Source of the DNA: Nitrospirillum viridazoti CBAmc
GTDB lineage: Bacteria; Pseudomonadota; Alphaproteobacteria; Azospirillales; Azospirillaceae
DNA length: 64,000 nt
NCBI RefSeq assembly: GCF_000730165.1
Contig: NZ_CP022110.1
Location: forward strand, 798,501 to 862,500
Direction of reading: 5' to 3'
The notes beneath the pieces were generated by a model. It searched no databases, had not been told where the DNA came from, and worked only from the letters and a program-made list of their open reading frames with translations. The position numbers and the translations under genes are program-made. This document shows, piece after piece, positions 61,820 through 64,000 of this stretch (positions within the stretch are counted from its first letter, which is position 1; each line of letters opens with the position of its first letter).

Positions 61820-62017
61820 ATGGCGAAGACCAGTCCTGCCCAGTTCGCGCGCGAAGTGCGCCGTGAGATCGCCAAGGTGACGTGGCCGACCCGCAAGGAA
61901 ACGGTCATCTCCACCTGGATGGTGTTCCTCATGGTCATCGTCGCGTCTCTGTTCTTCCTGGCGGTCGATCAGATCATCGCGTTCGCTGTCCGCCTCGTTT
62001 TCGGTATCGGAGGCTAA
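61820..62017 (+). CDS. secE: preprotein translocase subunit SecE
   Basis: A 65-residue subunit of the SecYEG channel. The amphipathic helix [21 protein letters not shown] and the single membrane helix ([19 protein letters not shown]) are standard. I start at ATG 61820, the usual length; a start at 61784 lacks a ribosome site. nusG follows four bases later. Confidence 0.95.
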   Translation: MAKTSPAQFAREVRREIAKVTWPTRKETVISTWMVFLMVIVASLFFLAVDQIIAFAVRLVFGIGG

Positions 62018-62021
62018 GGTC

Positions 62022-62552
62022 ATGGCCGCGCGTTGGTACGTTGTTCACGTTTATTCCGGATTCGAAAAGAAGGTCTCTCAGTCGATTCGTGAGAAGGCCG
62101 CCCAGAAGGGTCTGGAAGATCAGTTCGAGGAAATCCTGGTCCCGACCGAAGAGGTCGTGGAGGTGCGTCGCGGCGCCAAGGTGAACTCCGAACGCAAGTT
62201 CTTTCCCGGCTATGTGCTGGTGAAGATGGAACTGACGGACGAGAGCTGGCACCTGGTGAAGAACGCACCGAAGGTGACGGGTTTCCTGGGTGGCGGCGGC
62301 AAGCCGCAGCCCATCAGCGAGGCGGAAGCCTTGCGCATCATGAACCAGGTGCAGGAAGGGATCGAGCGGCCCAAGCCCTCCATCCACTTCGAAGTGGGCG
62401 AGAACGTGCGTGTCACCGACGGCCCCTTCACCTCGTTCACCGGCCTCATCGAAGAGGTCGACGAGGACAAGGCGCGGGTCAAGGTGGCGGTGTCCATCTT
62501 CGGCCGTGCGACCCCCGTCGAGCTCGAGTACGCGCAGGTCGAAAAGATTTAA
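62022..62552 (+). CDS. nusG: transcription termination/antitermination factor NusG
   Basis: A 176-residue protein: an NGN domain from [14 protein letters not shown] and the KOW motif near the end ([27 protein letters not shown], given as two parts). It couples RNA polymerase to Rho or the ribosome. GGAGG before the ATG is strong. A terminator-like hairpin follows. Confidence 0.97.
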   Translation: MAARWYVVHVYSGFEKKVSQSIREKAAQKGLEDQFEEILVPTEEVVEVRRGAKVNSERKFFPGYVLVKMELTDESWHLVKNAPKVTGFLGGGGKPQPISEAEALRIMNQVQEGIERPKPSIHFEVGENVRVTDGPFTSFTGLIEEVDEDKARVKVAVSIFGRATPVELEYAQVEKI

Positions 62553-62561
62553 GCGGGACGG

Positions 62562-62595
62562 CGCCCCGGTTCTTCGGAAACCGGGGCGTCTTCCC
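62562..62595 (+). terminator. hairpin after nusG
   Basis: CGCCCCGGTT (62562-62571) pairs with AACCGGGGCG (62579-62588), followed by TCTTCCC. The stem is perfect but the U-run is weak; it could be a partial attenuator before rplK. Confidence 0.55.
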
Positions 62596-62733
62596 ATTCC
62601 CCGCGTGGGAGGCAAGCCCGAAGGTCCCGGCAACGGGGCCAAAGTCCATGGGGCAAGCCGAACCACGCATCCCGCAGATCCGGGTGGCGCCCCTTAATCG
62701 GGGTTCCGTCCGGATTGTTGTTGAGGACGTATC

Positions 62734-63168
62734 ATGGCGAAGAAGATCGTCGGTTATATCAAGTTGCAGGTGCCGGCCGGCAAGGCCAACCCGTCGCCGC
62801 CCATCGGTCCGGCCCTGGGTCAGCGCGGCCTGAACATTATGGAATTCGTGAAGGCCTTCAACGCGAAGACGGCCGACCTGGAGCAGGGCATGCCCATCCC
62901 GGTCGTGATCACCGCCTACGGTGACCGTACCTTCACGTTCGTCACCAAGACCCCGCCGAACACCTACTTCCTGAAGAAGGCCGCCGGCATCACCAAGGGC
63001 GCCGTCCAGGTGGGCAAGGGCGCCGCGGTGGGCAAGGTGAAGATGTCGCAGATCCGCGAAATCGCCAAGACGAAGATGCCGGACCTGAACGCGAACGACA
63101 TCGAGGCGGCTGCCAGCATGCTGGTCGGCTCGGCCCGTTCCATGGGCCTGGAAGTGGTGGAGGATTGA
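62734..63168 (+). CDS. rplK: 50S ribosomal protein L11
   Basis: A 144-residue protein. The N-terminal domain has [24 protein letters not shown] and the C-terminal RNA-binding domain ends with [16 protein letters not shown] (standard landmarks, shown in parts). The 181-base leader before it probably carries the L1-binding autoregulatory site, which I cannot fold with confidence. Confidence 0.98.
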   Translation: MAKKIVGYIKLQVPAGKANPSPPIGPALGQRGLNIMEFVKAFNAKTADLEQGMPIPVVITAYGDRTFTFVTKTPPNTYFLKKAAGITKGAVQVGKGAAVGKVKMSQIREIAKTKMPDLNANDIEAAASMLVGSARSMGLEVVED

Positions 63169-63170
63169 TC

Positions 63171-63872
63171 ATGGCCGGCAAGCGTCTCAAGAAGGCTAAC
63201 GCCACCGTCGACCGGAACAAGTTCTACGCCCTGGACGAGGCCGTCCAGTCGGTGAAGGGCAACGCCACCGCCAAGTTCGACGAGACCGTCGAGATCGCCA
63301 TGAACCTGGGCATCGACCCGCGTCATGCCGACCAGATGGTCCGCGGCATGGTCCAGCTGCCCAACGGCACCGGCAAGACCGTTCGCGTCGCCGTCTTCGC
63401 TCGCGGCGCCAAGGCTGACGAAGCCCTGGCCGCCGGCGCCGAGCTGGTGGGTGCGGAAGACCTGGCCGAGAAGATCCAGGCGGGCGAGATGAACTTCGAC
63501 CGCTGCATCGCCACCCCGGACCTGATGGCGCTGGTCGGCCGTCTGGGCAAGGTGCTGGGCCCGCGCGGCCTGATGCCGAACCCGAAGCTGGGCACCGTGA
63601 CGATGAACGTCGGCGAAGCCGTGAAGTCCGCCAAGGGTGGCTCGGTCGAGTTCCGCGCCGAGAAGACCGGTATCGTGCACGCCGGCGTGGGCAAGGCCAG
63701 CTTCAGCCAGGAAGCCCTGGCCGAGAACATCAAGGCCTTCGTTGGTGCCATCAACCGCGCCAAGCCGACGGGTGCTAAGGGCACCTACATCGAGAAGGTC
63801 AGCCTGAGCTCGTCCATGGGCCCGGGCCTGAAGCTCGACGTTGCCGCCCTGGTCGCCTCGATCTCGGCCTAA
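63171..63872 (+). CDS. rplA: 50S ribosomal protein L1
   Basis: A 233-residue protein forming the L1 stalk: [51 protein letters not shown] and the C-terminal [12 protein letters not shown]. The ATG at 63171 follows GGAGG, two bases after the rplK stop. It also acts as translational repressor of this operon in related bacteria. Confidence 0.98.
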   Translation: MAGKRLKKANATVDRNKFYALDEAVQSVKGNATAKFDETVEIAMNLGIDPRHADQMVRGMVQLPNGTGKTVRVAVFARGAKADEALAAGAELVGAEDLAEKIQAGEMNFDRCIATPDLMALVGRLGKVLGPRGLMPNPKLGTVTMNVGEAVKSAKGGSVEFRAEKTGIVHAGVGKASFSQEALAENIKAFVGAINRAKPTGAKGTYIEKVSLSSSMGPGLKLDVAALVASISA

Positions 63873-64000
63873 GGCTGCAGAGAGTTTCCGTCCAAGCCGT
63901 CCGTTTCCGTAAGGGGGCGGACGGTGAGGGCGGCCGGAGGGCCGGAGCGATCCGTCCTTCCAACCCTGTCCAAGACTGCGGGCGCCAAGCCGGAACCGAT
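63873..64000 (+). promoter_or_regulatory. leader region, probably of rplJL
   Basis: After rplA the window ends in 128 non-coding bases with a GTCCG/CGGAC hairpin near 63908-63929. In proteobacteria rplJ (L10) follows, with an L10-binding leader. The gene itself is outside the window, so this rests on synteny. Confidence 0.45.

Overview
The window is GC-rich DNA from an alphaproteobacterium, most likely of the Rhodospirillales/Azospirillaceae (Azospirillum/Nitrospirillum-like). This placement is inferred from protein resemblance, not from a search. It rests on the split b/b' subunits of the F0 ATP synthase, GapR-type (DUF2312) and DUF1244 proteins beside an N-formylglutamate amidohydrolase, a PraR-like XRE regulator, a LexA box of the alphaproteobacterial direct-repeat type, and the order tRNA-Tyr, tRNA-Gly, tuf, tRNA-Trp, secE, nusG, rplK, rplA. 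I see no IS element, prophage, CRISPR array or rRNA. It reads as ordinary chromosome.

Layout. 1-9 kb: envelope and signalling genes (a truncated exported protein, BON lipoprotein, murein amidase, YajQ, hybrid histidine kinase, dipeptide epimerase, a membrane protein), a small protein behind a convincing sigma-54 promoter, and an FG-GAP/UnbV protein. 9-13 kb: class Ia ribonucleotide reductase nrdA and nrdB, with an EF-hand lipoprotein gene between them and DnaA boxes before nrdA. 13-20 kb: TPR-glycosyltransferase, mntH, panB, an LprI-like protein, and a HEAT-repeat protein behind a LexA-type operator. 20-28 kb: minCDE, a long non-coding stretch with an orphan terminator, a PhoH ATPase, a SCO/PCuAC copper pair, and the F0 operon atpI-atpB-atpE-atpF'-atpF. 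28-38 kb: mixed single genes, including an immunity-like orphan, oligopeptidase, Rieske oxygenase, LysR/LigB divergent pair, a MazEF toxin-antitoxin, and the gapR/DUF1244/formylglutamate cluster. 38-48 kb: photolyase with a COG2907-type oxidoreductase, then the ligase-associated repair genes (pdeM and helicase) separated by an AraC/CMD/VOC group. 48-58 kb: nucleosidase, psuG, a thioredoxin-reductase-like/Rrf2 divergent pair, bactofilin-like membrane protein, desuccinylase-like protein, PraR-like regulator, aguB, pentapeptide protein, phoU. 58-64 kb: tRNA genes, rlmB, tuf and the start of the ribosomal protein operon.

Functional groups. The F0 genes and the SCO/PCuAC pair both serve respiration. 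minCDE places the division septum. nrdAB, phrB, pdeM, the helicase and the LexA-box gene all bear on DNA synthesis or repair. The last 6 kb is the conserved translation/transcription block.

The most unusual signals are: a dispersed intergenic hairpin element present in four full copies, with compensatory stem changes and a constant GGAT/GGAA loop; a sigma-54 promoter with two near-identical upstream sites 31 bp apart driving an unrecognised protein; a LexA operator on a HEAT-repeat gene; and two plus-strand terminators with no gene in front of them, which mark candidate small RNAs.
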